Positions 1-9,329 of a stretch of 62,615 nt of DNA are shown piece after piece. The stretch lies in NCBI GenBank assembly GCA_027490055.1, contig JAIXYV010000011.1, forward strand, positions 1 through 62,615, read 5' to 3'. Made by a program: the position numbers and the translations under genes. Every line of letters starts with the position of its first letter. The stretch's first letter is position 1. The notes below the pieces were generated by a model that worked only from the letters and a program-made list of their open reading frames with translations, was not told where the DNA came from and did not search any database. This DNA is from Bacteroidota bacterium. Lineage in GTDB: Bacteria > Bacteroidota > Bacteroidia > NS11-12g > UBA955.

Positions 1-434
1 CCTTCAATATGATCGTATTCGTGCTGAATGATACGCGCGGCCATACCGTCAAAGGTCTTAGTGTGCTCTACAAAGTCCTCATCCAGAAAACGCACTTTCA
101 CCACTGGTTTTCTCGAAACATTCTCATGGATCTTCGGAATACTCAAACAACCTTCCTCGTATTTCCATTCTTCGCCTGTCTCCTCCAGAATCTGTGCATT
201 GATAAAGGTTTGCTTAAAGCCCTCTGGTTGAATGCCATCAATATGACTGCCATCAATCACAAACAAACGAATTGATAATCCAATTTGTGGCGCTGCCAAA
301 CCTATGCCATCACTTTCGTACATGGTGGTATACATATTGGCAATTAAGTTCTTTAAGTCGGGATAAGTGGCGTCGATATCAAGGGCTTTTTTTCTTAAAA
401 CCGGACTGCCGTAGGCGTAAATTGGTAAAATCAT
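1..434 (-). CDS. def: Peptide deformylase, C-terminus truncated by window edge
   Basis: Manual reverse-strand translation from CAT at 432-434: [20 protein letters not shown]...[10 protein letters not shown]...EEGCLSIP...[11 protein letters not shown]; the three PDF motifs (GxGLAAPQ, EGCLS, HEYDH) are present. Absent from the ORF track because it has no stop in the window. Start overlaps the ruvX stop (ATGA). Confidence 0.96.
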   Translation of the reverse strand, partial: MILPIYAYGSPVLRKKALDIDATYPDLKNLIANMYTTMYESDGIGLAAPQIGLSIRLFVIDGSHIDGIQPEGFKQTFINAQILEETGEEWKYEEGCLSIPKIHENVSRKPVVKVRFLDEDFVEHTKTFDGMAARIIQHEYDHIE

Positions 435-841
435 TGTGTTTCTAAATACGATTGCAAAATTAAGGCAGCAGCCACTGTATCTACAAGTTTTTTATTTCGT
501 CTGTCAGATTTCTTGTATCCGGCATCAATTAAAGTCTGCTTCGCCATTCTGCTGGTAAGGCGTTCATCGATGTTAACTACAGGTATTCCGGGGAAGAGTT
601 CGTGCAGCTTTTTCTGAAACTCACGCACCGATTCACTCGAATCTGTGTCGCCACCAGCCAGTGATTTAGGCTCGCCCAATACAAATAATTCGACTGTCTC
701 GCGAGCGACATAGGCTTTTAAATAATCGAAGATCTTATTGTTGTCTATCGTCTCGAGCGGCTGAGCAAACATCTTCAACGGATCTGTCACTGCAATTCCA
801 ACCCTTCTGCTCCCATAATCTATCGCTAAAATTCTGCCCAT
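431..841 (-). CDS. ruvX: Holliday junction resolvase-like / pre-16S rRNA nuclease YqgF/RuvX
   Basis: [21 protein letters not shown]..., ...[11 protein letters not shown]...[12 protein letters not shown] family motifs. Confidence 0.93.
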   Translation of the reverse strand: MGRILAIDYGSRRVGIAVTDPLKMFAQPLETIDNNKIFDYLKAYVARETVELFVLGEPKSLAGGDTDSSESVREFQKKLHELFPGIPVVNIDERLTSRMAKQTLIDAGYKKSDRRNKKLVDTVAAALILQSYLETQ

Positions 842-884
842 TTTTTATTCCGCAATTTCAGTATTTTTAATCACTAAAAAAAAG

Positions 885-892
885 TAATTTCG
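885..892 (+). promoter_or_regulatory. Candidate -7 box TAATTTCG upstream of lysA
   Basis: Matches TAnnTTCG variant of the Bacteroidota -7 element, 7 nt before ATG at 900. Confidence 0.5.
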
Positions 893-899
893 CGCAATC

Positions 900-2132
900 A
901 TGGAATTAATAAATGGCAGATACCACATTGATGGTGTGGATGTTTTGAAAATTGTTGAAGAATTTGATTCGCCTGTGTATGTATACAGTGCCGAAACAAT
1001 GAAAAATCAGTTCGAAAAGTTGAATAATGCTTTCCCTGGTGTGAAGCTGGGCTTGCATTATGCTTGTAAGGCGCTTTCTAACATTACCATTCTTAAATAC
1101 ATGAAACAATTAGGCACTGGCTTAGATGCGGTGTCTATTCAGGAAGTGCATCTGGGACTAAAAGCTGGCTACGAGCCTGATCAAATACTTTACACGCCGA
1201 ATGGGGTTAGTATGGAAGAAATTGATATGGCCGTAAAACTGGGCGTTAAAATCAATATCGATAATATCTCTATTCTCGAGCAATTTGGCGCTAAATACGC
1301 CAATAGCGTGCCGGTTTGTATTCGCGTGAATCCGCATATCCTGGCAGGTGGTAACCACAAAATTTCTACCGGTCACATCGACTCTAAATTTGGTATTTCA
1401 TACTACCAGCTGCGCCACGTGGCCAGAGTGGTGAAACTCTACCGCATTAACGTTGAAGGTCTGCACATGCACACCGGTAGCGATATCCTCGATGCAGAAG
1501 TGTTTATCAGAGGCGCTGAATTGTTATTTGATGCGGCTCAGGATTTTGAAGATTTAAAGTACATGGACTTCGGCTCAGGCTTCAAAGTGGCCTACAAAGA
1601 AGCAGATATCACTACCGATATCAATGATATCGGCGGTAAAATCGCCAGCAGATTCAAAGAATTCTGTCAGCAATACGGTCGCGAACTCGAGCTGTGGTTC
1701 GAGCCCGGAAAATTCCTGGTCAGCGAATCTGGCTATTTCCTCGTTAAGACCAATGTGGTAAAACAAACCACCAGTACCATGTTTGCCGGTGTAGATAGCG
1801 GACTGAATCATTTAATTCGTCCGATGCTCTACGATGCCTACGATAAAATTACGAATGGCAGCAATCCAACAGGCACCGAAAGGATTTATGCCGTGGTAGG
1901 ATATATCTGCGAAACCGACACTTTCGGTTGGGACAGAAAACTGAACGAGGTACGCGAAGGCGATATTCTTGCATTCCACAATGCAGGCGCCTACGGCTTC
2001 AGCATGGCAAGCAATTACAACTCGCGTTTCCGCCCTGCCGAAGTCTTCATCTACAACGGCAAAGCCCACCTCATCCGCCAACGCGAAACCCTCGATGACT
2101 TGCTCCGCAATCAGGTGGAGATTGATCTTTAG
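900..2132 (+). CDS. lysA: Diaminopimelate decarboxylase
   Basis: PLP group IV decarboxylase pattern: YACKALSN, HMHTGSDI, FEPGKFLV, GAYGFSMASNYNSRFRPAEV. Confidence 0.93.
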   Translation: MELINGRYHIDGVDVLKIVEEFDSPVYVYSAETMKNQFEKLNNAFPGVKLGLHYACKALSNITILKYMKQLGTGLDAVSIQEVHLGLKAGYEPDQILYTPNGVSMEEIDMAVKLGVKINIDNISILEQFGAKYANSVPVCIRVNPHILAGGNHKISTGHIDSKFGISYYQLRHVARVVKLYRINVEGLHMHTGSDILDAEVFIRGAELLFDAAQDFEDLKYMDFGSGFKVAYKEADITTDINDIGGKIASRFKEFCQQYGRELELWFEPGKFLVSESGYFLVKTNVVKQTTSTMFAGVDSGLNHLIRPMLYDAYDKITNGSNPTGTERIYAVVGYICETDTFGWDRKLNEVREGDILAFHNAGAYGFSMASNYNSRFRPAEVFIYNGKAHLIRQRETLDDLLRNQVEIDL

Positions 2133-2139
2133 GGAAGGA

Positions 2140-2331
2140 TCTTCGATGCGTCAGCGACGCTGCAATATCATTGATATATAACGAAAGGTATTATCAGGTA
2201 AACCGGTGCCAGCGGTGCCGGTGTATCTTGCCCTCAAGAACAGTCTTCGATGCGTCAGCGACGCTGCTATATCATTAATGTGTAACGAAAGGTATTATCG
2301 GGTAAACCGGTGCCAGCGGTGCCGGTGTATC
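2140..2331 (+). repeat. Two tandem copies of an 88-bp intergenic repeat (2140-2227 and 2244-2331, period 104)
   Basis: Near-identical copies TCTTCGATGCGTCAGCGACGCTG...AACGAAAGGTATTATC[A/G]GGTAAACCGGTGCCAGCGGTGCCGGTGTATC. Confidence 0.95.
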
Positions 2332-2362
2332 ATGTAATCCCCGATTATATGCACCATACCCG

Positions 2363-3346
2363 TTAACGACCGCGTCTTCCGCCCGACTTCGGCCTACCAC
2401 CGCCACCGCCAGTTCTTTTCGGGCCGACAGACTTGCCCGCGCCGCCAGGCTTGCGGTGACTATTACTTGAATGACCGCCACTATGCCCACCTTTGAATCC
2501 CTTACCCGAATCAGACTTGCCATGATGCGCCGATTTGCCCTTGGCTTTCGCGCCCGAACCATCTGCCTTTTTATATTCAGGTTTTCTGTTCTCAGGTTTC
2601 TTTTCACTGGGTTTTTTAAAGGATTCTTTATGCGAATGCTCTACCATTTTGTGGAGCTCTGCCATTTCTTTATCTGTCAGATCCCGCCAGTCGCCCGGAG
2701 GTAATCCCTTTAAAGAAATATTCATAATCCTTACTCGCTCTAGTTTTATTACGTCATAGCCAAAATGCTCGCACATTCTGCGAATCTGTCTGTTAAGGCC
2801 CTGTATTAATGTAATCCTAAATGTTGTCGGCGATTCCATTACAACCTTACATTTCTTGGTCATAATTCCTAACATCGGTACGCCTAAAGACATGCCTAAA
2901 ATAACGGCATCTGTCAATGGTTTGTTAACGGTAACGACATATTCTTTTTCGTGCTGATTGCCGGCTCTCAGAATTTTATTGACCATGTCCCCATCGTTGG
3001 TCATGAAGATCAGTCCCTGCGAGTCTTTATCCAGTCGGCCAATCGGAAATATTCGCTTACTGTGCTTGACGAAATCAACAATATTATCTCTGATTTTTTC
3101 GGTGGTCGATACAATACCAACTGGCTTATTCAGTGCAATAAAAATAATGTCTTCTCCTTCTCTTGGTTCCAACTCATTGCCATTCACCCTAACTCTGTCG
3201 CCCACTTTCACCTGGTCGCCAATTCCGGCCTTTTTACCATTGATGAACACATTGCCACTGGCGATGTATTTATCGGCTTCGCGTCGCGAACACAAGCCGC
3301 TTTCGCTGATGAATTTATTGAGTCTTATAGAACCTGATTCTGACAT
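2363..3346 (-). CDS. rluF: 23S rRNA pseudouridine synthase RluF-like (S4 + RsuA family) with basic low-complexity C-terminal tail
   Basis: [23 protein letters not shown] (S4), [44 protein letters not shown]. Confidence 0.9.
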   Translation of the reverse strand: MSESGSIRLNKFISESGLCSRREADKYIASGNVFINGKKAGIGDQVKVGDRVRVNGNELEPREGEDIIFIALNKPVGIVSTTEKIRDNIVDFVKHSKRIFPIGRLDKDSQGLIFMTNDGDMVNKILRAGNQHEKEYVVTVNKPLTDAVILGMSLGVPMLGIMTKKCKVVMESPTTFRITLIQGLNRQIRRMCEHFGYDVIKLERVRIMNISLKGLPPGDWRDLTDKEMAELHKMVEHSHKESFKKPSEKKPENRKPEYKKADGSGAKAKGKSAHHGKSDSGKGFKGGHSGGHSSNSHRKPGGAGKSVGPKRTGGGGGRPKSGGRRGR

Positions 3347-3732
3347 TATTTTTTTATTTTTTTAAGGGAAGCTTTTTCGGCTATGCGCATTTGTCTGTAC
3401 TTAACCAATTGTTTTATGAGAGCAACCGGAACGGGAGCATCCATCGGAATTTTTATTGTGCCTTTTGATGTTTCAAAATCTTTGAGCTCTTTGGCAAAGA
3501 ACTCAATGGGTTCGGCCCCCGGAAACAAACTGTAATGTTTGCTAAAAGCGGCAAAATGAATCAGAATACCGCCTTCTTTAAAAGTGGGCATTTGATAACT
3601 GATCACTTCTTCGGCTTTAGGCGCCACAGATAAAACGGTTTCTCTGATGGTCTGAAGCTTTGCTTGAATGGCTTCTGGCCATTGAACGATGTAGTCATCT
3701 ATCGTGTTAAATGGTTTCAGTTTGCTGTCCAT
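3346..3732 (-). CDS. DUF1801 family protein
   Basis: [43 protein letters not shown]...; TAATG overlap with rluF. Confidence 0.8.
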   Translation of the reverse strand: MDSKLKPFNTIDDYIVQWPEAIQAKLQTIRETVLSVAPKAEEVISYQMPTFKEGGILIHFAAFSKHYSLFPGAEPIEFFAKELKDFETSKGTIKIPMDAPVPVALIKQLVKYRQMRIAEKASLKKIKK

Positions 3733-5311
3733 TGTTGCTGGTTTTTTTGAAACGCTTTACAATAACAAATATAAGTAAGCCTATTGATATCAATGATAGT
3801 TTTCCAATCAAATTGCCATATCTGACATAAAAGGTAAGGTCAGAATACGGATTCACTGAGCAGGCAAAGGCTGTGCGCTCTTTGTATTTAGTGGCATTAG
3901 AAATTTTTCCGTAGCGATCTATGCTGGCTGAAATACCAGTATTGGCGCTTCTTACCATATCTCGTCTGGTTTCAATGCATCTAACAGAACCGAATAGTAA
4001 ATGCTGCTTGTAGCCCGGGGTGTTTCCCCACCAGCCGTCATTGGTTACTACCGCCAGTACGTTGGCGCCATCTCTGACATACTCGCAGGCATAATCGCCA
4101 AACACAGATTCGTAACAAATCAAAGGCGCTACTTTATAACCATTGTTTAATGTAAAGTTGATAGCTCTGTCGCTGGTGCCCAAACTGCCTGAAGTGCCTC
4201 CAAGGTTTATGCTCAGCTGCTCAAGAAATTCAAATGGCATCTTCTCAACACCAGGTACTAGTTTTGATTTGTGATAAAGCTCTGCTACTTTTCCCTTGCG
4301 AACATTCACAGCGGTATTGTAAAAATCAAACCACTTGTTAATGGCTGAATCGTAACGCGCCGTTAATGTTGGTCTTTCTTTTTCCTTGTGAACCATAAAA
4401 GATTCGGCTCCGGTGATGACACAGAGTTGTGTGCTATCGCTCAGCTTGCGCAATGGTTCAAATAAGAAGTTATTGTTTAGATCTGATTCGTCGTTATAAC
4501 CTGTTACAGCTGTTTCAGGGAGTAATAATAAATCTGTCTCGTCGTCTATAAATGGCTCTGCCGGCTCTAAAGCGTAGTCTAACTGAATCTCTGGATAGAG
4601 GTAGTTCATGCCATCGCCAAACTTCTCTTCATACGGATCGATATTGGGCTGCGATACTACACAGTTAATTCGGTCTCTTTTGTCTGAAGTAAATTTAGAT
4701 TGATCTATAAAAGCAATCAAATAGGAGAGTGCTCCAAAACCAAGCAAAATACCTGCAGGCATTATTAGTCGCTTGTAACGCTGTTGTATGACAATAGAGG
4801 CAATGAGTACATTGATGCTGACTATCAAAGCCGTTCCGCCCATCTCGCCTGTAAACTCGTACCACTGAATGAACCAGGGCATGGTCGATAAACCCTTGCC
4901 AAAGGTTAACCATGGCCAGGAGGCACTCCAGTTAAAATGCCAGTATTCGGTCGCCAGATAATAAAAGACAAAAGCAGGGAATGCTAATTTAGGTAATACC
5001 TGACGGGTGTGTGAAAACATCAGGAAGGGCAAACTCATGATCAATGAGTTGAGGAATAACATCATGATGCTGCCGCTCGGACTGGCATTCCAGACCCACC
5101 AGGTGGTGCCGGTATTAAATATGAAAAGCGCCAGATAGGTAAATGCCCAGAATTTTAAATGTTGTCTTTTCTGATTACTCAGTCGCTCTCTTATGATGAA
5201 CAAAGGCACCAATGCCACAAACAAAATAAAGGCTGTTGGCAATGGTGGCCAGGCCAGCATTAATAAGACGCCTGAGATCAGGCTTAATAGGATGAGGGGT
5301 AATCTATTCAT
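3707..5311 (-). CDS. lnt: Apolipoprotein N-acyltransferase
   Basis: N-terminal multi-TM region followed by nitrilase-like domain: LLLPETAVTG, VAPLICYESVFGDYACEYVRDGANVLAVVTNDGWWGNTPG. Confidence 0.93.
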   Translation of the reverse strand: MNRLPLILLSLISGVLLMLAWPPLPTAFILFVALVPLFIIRERLSNQKRQHLKFWAFTYLALFIFNTGTTWWVWNASPSGSIMMLFLNSLIMSLPFLMFSHTRQVLPKLAFPAFVFYYLATEYWHFNWSASWPWLTFGKGLSTMPWFIQWYEFTGEMGGTALIVSINVLIASIVIQQRYKRLIMPAGILLGFGALSYLIAFIDQSKFTSDKRDRINCVVSQPNIDPYEEKFGDGMNYLYPEIQLDYALEPAEPFIDDETDLLLLPETAVTGYNDESDLNNNFLFEPLRKLSDSTQLCVITGAESFMVHKEKERPTLTARYDSAINKWFDFYNTAVNVRKGKVAELYHKSKLVPGVEKMPFEFLEQLSINLGGTSGSLGTSDRAINFTLNNGYKVAPLICYESVFGDYACEYVRDGANVLAVVTNDGWWGNTPGYKQHLLFGSVRCIETRRDMVRSANTGISASIDRYGKISNATKYKERTAFACSVNPYSDLTFYVRYGNLIGKLSLISIGLLIFVIVKRFKKTSNNGQQTETI

Positions 5312-5984
5312 CGTTTTTACCTTCTAGTATAATGACAAACTCGCCTTTAGGGGCTTTGTGTTTAAAATGGGTGAGGACTTCTGCTAAAGTACCGTTAATG
5401 GTTTCTTCGAATAACTTACTAATTTCTCTGGAGACTGATACTAAGCGCTCAGAACCCATCGTTTCGCCAAGGTCTTCGAGGGTGGTAAGTAGTTTATACG
5501 GACTTTCGTAGAGGATCATGGTACGGGTTTCGTTTTTAAGGAAATCCAATCTGGTTCTGCGACCTTTTTTAACGGGCAGAAAACCTTCGAAGACAAATTT
5601 ATCGCAGGGTAAACCGCTTTTAACTAATGCCGGTACAAAGGCCGTAGCACCTGGAAGACATTCTATAGAGATGCCCGCTTTGTTGCATTCGCGAACAATT
5701 AAGAAACCCGGATCGCTAATACCTGGTGTGCCTGCATCGGTCACTAAGCACATGGTTTTGCCTGCTTCTAACTGGTGAATGACATCTTTGTACTTGTCGT
5801 GTTCGTTGTGCGCATGGTAGCTCTGTAGTGGCTTGTCGATCTCGTAGTGCTTGAGCAAAATACCAGTGTTGCGGGTGTCTTCAGCCAGTATGATATCACA
5901 TGAGCCAAGCAGCTCAAGTGCCCTTAAAGTAATGTCTTTTAAATTGCCAACCGGTGTTGGTACCAGATATAATTTTCCCTGCAT
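5304..5984 (-). CDS. rsmI: 16S rRNA (cytidine1402-2'-O)-methyltransferase
   Basis: LYLVPTPVGNLKDITLRALELL, EDTRNTGILLKHY, LVTDAGTPGISDPG, KGEFVIILEG. Confidence 0.95.
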   Translation of the reverse strand: MQGKLYLVPTPVGNLKDITLRALELLGSCDIILAEDTRNTGILLKHYEIDKPLQSYHAHNEHDKYKDVIHQLEAGKTMCLVTDAGTPGISDPGFLIVRECNKAGISIECLPGATAFVPALVKSGLPCDKFVFEGFLPVKKGRRTRLDFLKNETRTMILYESPYKLLTTLEDLGETMGSERLVSVSREISKLFEETINGTLAEVLTHFKHKAPKGEFVIILEGKNDE

Positions 5985-6428
5985 TTAAATGGTTTTCGCA
6001 ATATTAATATGAAATAGTCCTTTTATACCAAACAATAAAATGCTCCAGCCCAAAACCGATAATAACTGATAACGGATGATCTTGCCTTTGTCGTGTTCGA
6101 AAGAAGCACTGATGATGCAGCCAACGGGGATACTGATAATAACCGGACTAAGAATGGCGATGCCAATCAGGCCATAGCTGTTTTTCATTTTAACAAAACC
6201 ACGCAGTTTCTTGTATTTGAATTTGAAGAGATGAAATTTTGAAAGGTATTTAGATAAAACTGCACCCAAAAATGTGAAAACGAAAACACCTAAAGTGCCA
6301 CCTGAAGATACAATCAGCATGTCCCAGTACCATTCTCTCTGAGAGTTGGCCAAAAGAGGGAGGACGGCAAACAGATATTTGACGCCTGATAATAGAAACC
6401 AAATGGCTATCTCAAAAAAATCATTCAT
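5985..6428 (-). CDS. Small integral membrane protein, function unknown
   Basis: Several hydrophobic segments; stop adjacent to rsmI start (TAAATG). Confidence 0.6.
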   Translation of the reverse strand: MNDFFEIAIWFLLSGVKYLFAVLPLLANSQREWYWDMLIVSSGGTLGVFVFTFLGAVLSKYLSKFHLFKFKYKKLRGFVKMKNSYGLIGIAILSPVIISIPVGCIISASFEHDKGKIIRYQLLSVLGWSILLFGIKGLFHINIAKTI

Positions 6429-6493
6429 TGTTTCCTGCGAAGTTACTTATAAGTTTCTTATTTCAATATCATTAATCGTTTAATTTAAAGCAT

Positions 6494-6530
6494 AAAAAAA
6501 AGCGTCACTTTTTGGGTGACGCTTTTTTTT
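6494..6530 (-). terminator. Intrinsic terminator, A/T flanked on both sides
   Basis: AGCGTCAC-TTTTTGG-GTGACGCT hairpin with poly-A left and poly-T right; lies 3' of the S46 peptidase gene. Confidence 0.85.
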
Positions 6531-6546
6531 ATAAAAGGTGTTATAA

Positions 6547-8763
6547 TTATTCAACCAATGTCATTTCATTGACAATATGTGATGCACCACCTAGTTTTTC
6601 AATCAGCCATAATACATAGCGAATGTCAACGTTGATGGTTCTTTTGTATTTCTCGTCAAAGTGGATATTGCCACTCATCGCTTCCCAGTTACCATCGAAG
6701 GCTAAACCAATCAGGTTACCGTTGCCATCCATAACCGGACTGCCGCTATTACCACCTGTGATGTCATTGTCTGTTAAGAAAGCAACAGGTAGTTTACCGT
6801 TTGCTAAAGCATATTTACCAAAATCTTTGTTTTTGTATAGTTCAATCATTTTGGCAGGTAAGTCGAATTCGTAGTCGCCAGCAATGTATTTCTCCATTAC
6901 ACCATCCATGGTGGTGATGTAATCGTAGTGTACCGCATCTTTCGGATTGTATGATTTAACGGTACCATAGGTAAGACGCTGACTTGAGTTAGCATCTGGA
7001 TAGAACATTCTGTTAGGCTGCATTTCCATCAAACCTTTGATGTATTTTCTGCCAAGTGCCAGTGACTGGGCTTGGAATTCAGTAACTTTAGATTTGAAGT
7101 TTGTATTGTAATTGTCGAAATGCGCTTTTAAATACGCGTAAGCTGGATCGCTTAATAGTTTTTTCAGGTTTGGTTTTTCAAAGAATTTAGCGGCTTTCTC
7201 TTTAGAAGCAAATACGCTCTTTGCAAATACCATCTCGGTGTATTTTCCAAATACTTCGTCAGCATTGCCGTTTTTGATTTTACCAGCCAGTTCTTTAAAG
7301 AATGTAGGCCACTGATCTGATGGGATGTTTTTGTAGTACATTTTCAACATGCCAGCGAAGATTTTTTTGTCAGCTGCAATGATTCTGTCATTGTAAGCTA
7401 CGTTTTTAAGATCTTCAATAAACTCTTTAGATAAAGCGCTGATGGCTTCGTCGATTTTAGCAATTTCTTTTGCTTTGTCTTCTTTTGATTTGGTTTTGTC
7501 TGCTGCAATGCTCGCTTTTTTGCTGTACATCGCTTCTAAACTCATACCAATCATACTCATTTGAATGATGGTTGGAGCAGTGATACATTCGCGCATGTAT
7601 GTGCTTTGTAAAGCATATGGTTTGTATAAAGTATAAACCTGATCTATGTCGTAAAGCAATGATTTGTATTCATCTTTGTTAGAAGCCCACTGACTGAAAG
7701 TTTTTTCTTCAGCAGATTTCTTTTCAAACACTTTGTTGTGTTTTAATTGTTCAGCTTCACCGTCGAAGAATTTCCAGTAGTTAGCAATCGAAGCATAGTC
7801 GCTGGACAGCAATAATCTTGTTGCTTCGTCCTGAACCATTTGTTCTTTCCAGGCTTTCAATCTGATGTCTCTTAAGTTAACGATATTAGGATCAACGATG
7901 TCTGTAGCAAGCGCAACACCTTGAGAAAATTCATAACGGTTAGTTCTGCCAGGGAAACCGATGATCATGGCGAAGTCACCTTCTTTGATACCTTTAGTAG
8001 ATACTGGCAGGTAGTGTAATGGTTTGTATGGTTTGTTTTGAGCATCGTATTTAGCAGGTTTGTTTTCTGTGTTAGCGTATACTCTGAACATACTGAAATC
8101 GCCAGTATGTCTTGGCCACATCCAGTTGTCAGTTTCGCCACCAAATTTACCAACGTTTTGTGGAGGTGTACCAACCAAACGGATATCGGTAAATTTCTCC
8201 ATTACGAAAAGGTAGTAGGCATTGCCTTTGAACATTTCTCTGCAGGTAGCTTCGAAATGAGTACCCTCAGTAGCTGTTTTAATTAACTCTTTGTATAGTT
8301 CCTGAATTTTGGCAGCTCTGTCTTTTTCAGCTACACCATTCAGTTTTTCCAGCATTTTGTCGGTGATATCATCCACTCTTACAACGCGGGTAATAGACAT
8401 TGGGTTTTTAGGAACACGCTCAGATGCTTTGTCTTTAGCCCAGAAACCGTTGTCAAGGATATTGTCAGCAGGTGTGCTAAGGTCGGCGATTGCATCGTAA
8501 CCGCAGTGGTGATTGGTTAAAATTAAACCTTCAGAAGAGATTAATTCACCAGTACAACCACCATTAAACCAGATACAGGCATCTTTTAAAGATGAGTGGT
8601 TAACACTGTAAAGTTGTTCAGGCGTCAGTCTAAGGCCTTTGGCTTCCATGTCTTTGTAGTTCATTTTGTCTAACAAAGACAAGAGCCACATACCTTCGTC
8701 AGCTTTAGCCAGGTTGCTTGTCAGCATCAGGGCCAGCGTAAGTAATGCGTAGATTCTTTTCAT
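6547..8763 (-). CDS. S46 family dipeptidyl-peptidase (DPP7/DPP11-like), secreted
   Basis: Signal peptide; DEGMWLLSLL, ISSEGLILTNHHCGYDAI (His), TGGNSGSPVMDGNGNLIGLAFDGN (Ser). Confidence 0.93.
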   Translation of the reverse strand: MKRIYALLTLALMLTSNLAKADEGMWLLSLLDKMNYKDMEAKGLRLTPEQLYSVNHSSLKDACIWFNGGCTGELISSEGLILTNHHCGYDAIADLSTPADNILDNGFWAKDKASERVPKNPMSITRVVRVDDITDKMLEKLNGVAEKDRAAKIQELYKELIKTATEGTHFEATCREMFKGNAYYLFVMEKFTDIRLVGTPPQNVGKFGGETDNWMWPRHTGDFSMFRVYANTENKPAKYDAQNKPYKPLHYLPVSTKGIKEGDFAMIIGFPGRTNRYEFSQGVALATDIVDPNIVNLRDIRLKAWKEQMVQDEATRLLLSSDYASIANYWKFFDGEAEQLKHNKVFEKKSAEEKTFSQWASNKDEYKSLLYDIDQVYTLYKPYALQSTYMRECITAPTIIQMSMIGMSLEAMYSKKASIAADKTKSKEDKAKEIAKIDEAISALSKEFIEDLKNVAYNDRIIAADKKIFAGMLKMYYKNIPSDQWPTFFKELAGKIKNGNADEVFGKYTEMVFAKSVFASKEKAAKFFEKPNLKKLLSDPAYAYLKAHFDNYNTNFKSKVTEFQAQSLALGRKYIKGLMEMQPNRMFYPDANSSQRLTYGTVKSYNPKDAVHYDYITTMDGVMEKYIAGDYEFDLPAKMIELYKNKDFGKYALANGKLPVAFLTDNDITGGNSGSPVMDGNGNLIGLAFDGNWEAMSGNIHFDEKYKRTINVDIRYVLWLIEKLGGASHIVNEMTLVE

Positions 8764-8917
8764 ATCAGAATGGAGTTATTTTTTTGTGTCGCGAATTACC
8801 GACTTTTAAATTGTAATAACAAACCTGATTCGTCTAAACGGCAGCATTTTATCGCCGAATGTCTTAATAAGTGGAGGTCTGATAGCTTACTTTGCTCTTT
8901 GCTAGTTTTTAATCTCC

Positions 8918-8925
8918 TATCTTTG
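8918..8925 (+). promoter_or_regulatory. -7 box TATCTTTG of rnpB
   Basis: Exact TAnnTTTG match 4 nt before the inferred RNA 5' end. Confidence 0.7.
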
Positions 8926-8929
8926 CAAC

Positions 8930-9282
8930 GGACAATCGGCTTGTCGCGTCTGGCAACAGATGAGGAAAGTCCGGGCAACACAGGGTGCCAAACCACTTGA
9001 AAGGGTGGGCGGTGTGAAGCAATGAGCACCGACAGAAAGGGTCGCAGAAAATAACCGCCGATCAGCAATGAACGGTAAGGGTGAAAATGTGAGGTAAGAG
9101 CTCACATCTCTGTGCAGTAATGTATAGAGGGGATAAACCTTTTGGGTTGTAAGGCCAAATATACCGGGGATTGAGGGTTACCCGCCCTACTGAGATTCGT
9201 CTCTGCCCCGGAGGGTAGGCTGCATTAGATAAATGACAAGCATTCGCTCAGGCGAATACAGAACCCGGCTTATAGATTGTCC
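8930..9282 (+). ncRNA. rnpB: RNase P RNA (bacterial class A)
   Basis: Conserved GAGGAAAGUCCGGGC and ACAGAACCCGGCUUAUA; terminal pairing GGACAAUC/GAUUGUCC (P1). Confidence 0.96.
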
Positions 9283-9295
9283 ATTTTTTTAACTT

Positions 9296-9329
9296 CAAAA
9301 AAAAGGCGCTTATTAAAGCGCCTTTTTTG
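9296..9329. terminator. Bidirectional intrinsic terminator between rnpB and the M61 peptidase gene
   Basis: AAAAAGGCGCTT-ATTA-AAGCGCCTTTTTT. Confidence 0.85.

Noticed and set aside
906-2081. Antisense ORFs within lysA (906-1109, 1158-1376, 1575-1811, 1812-2081, minus)
   Set aside because: Chance open frames opposite a confidently identified gene; same reasoning for other ORFs shadowing known CDSs (e.g. 16400-17017, 17874-18410, 33285-33521).
2140-2331. Possible CRISPR array from repeated units
   Set aside because: Only two 88-bp units with a 16-bp spacer, internal hairpins and no cas genes; not CRISPR-like.
2275-2607. Minus ORF 2275-2607 and plus ORFs 2471-2759
   Set aside because: Alternative frames of the GC-rich low-complexity rluF tail and adjoining repeat.
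8770-9105. ORFs 8770-9000 (+), 8796-9068 (-) and 8917-9105 (-)
   Set aside because: They overlap the RNase P RNA gene and its promoter; no protein-like features.
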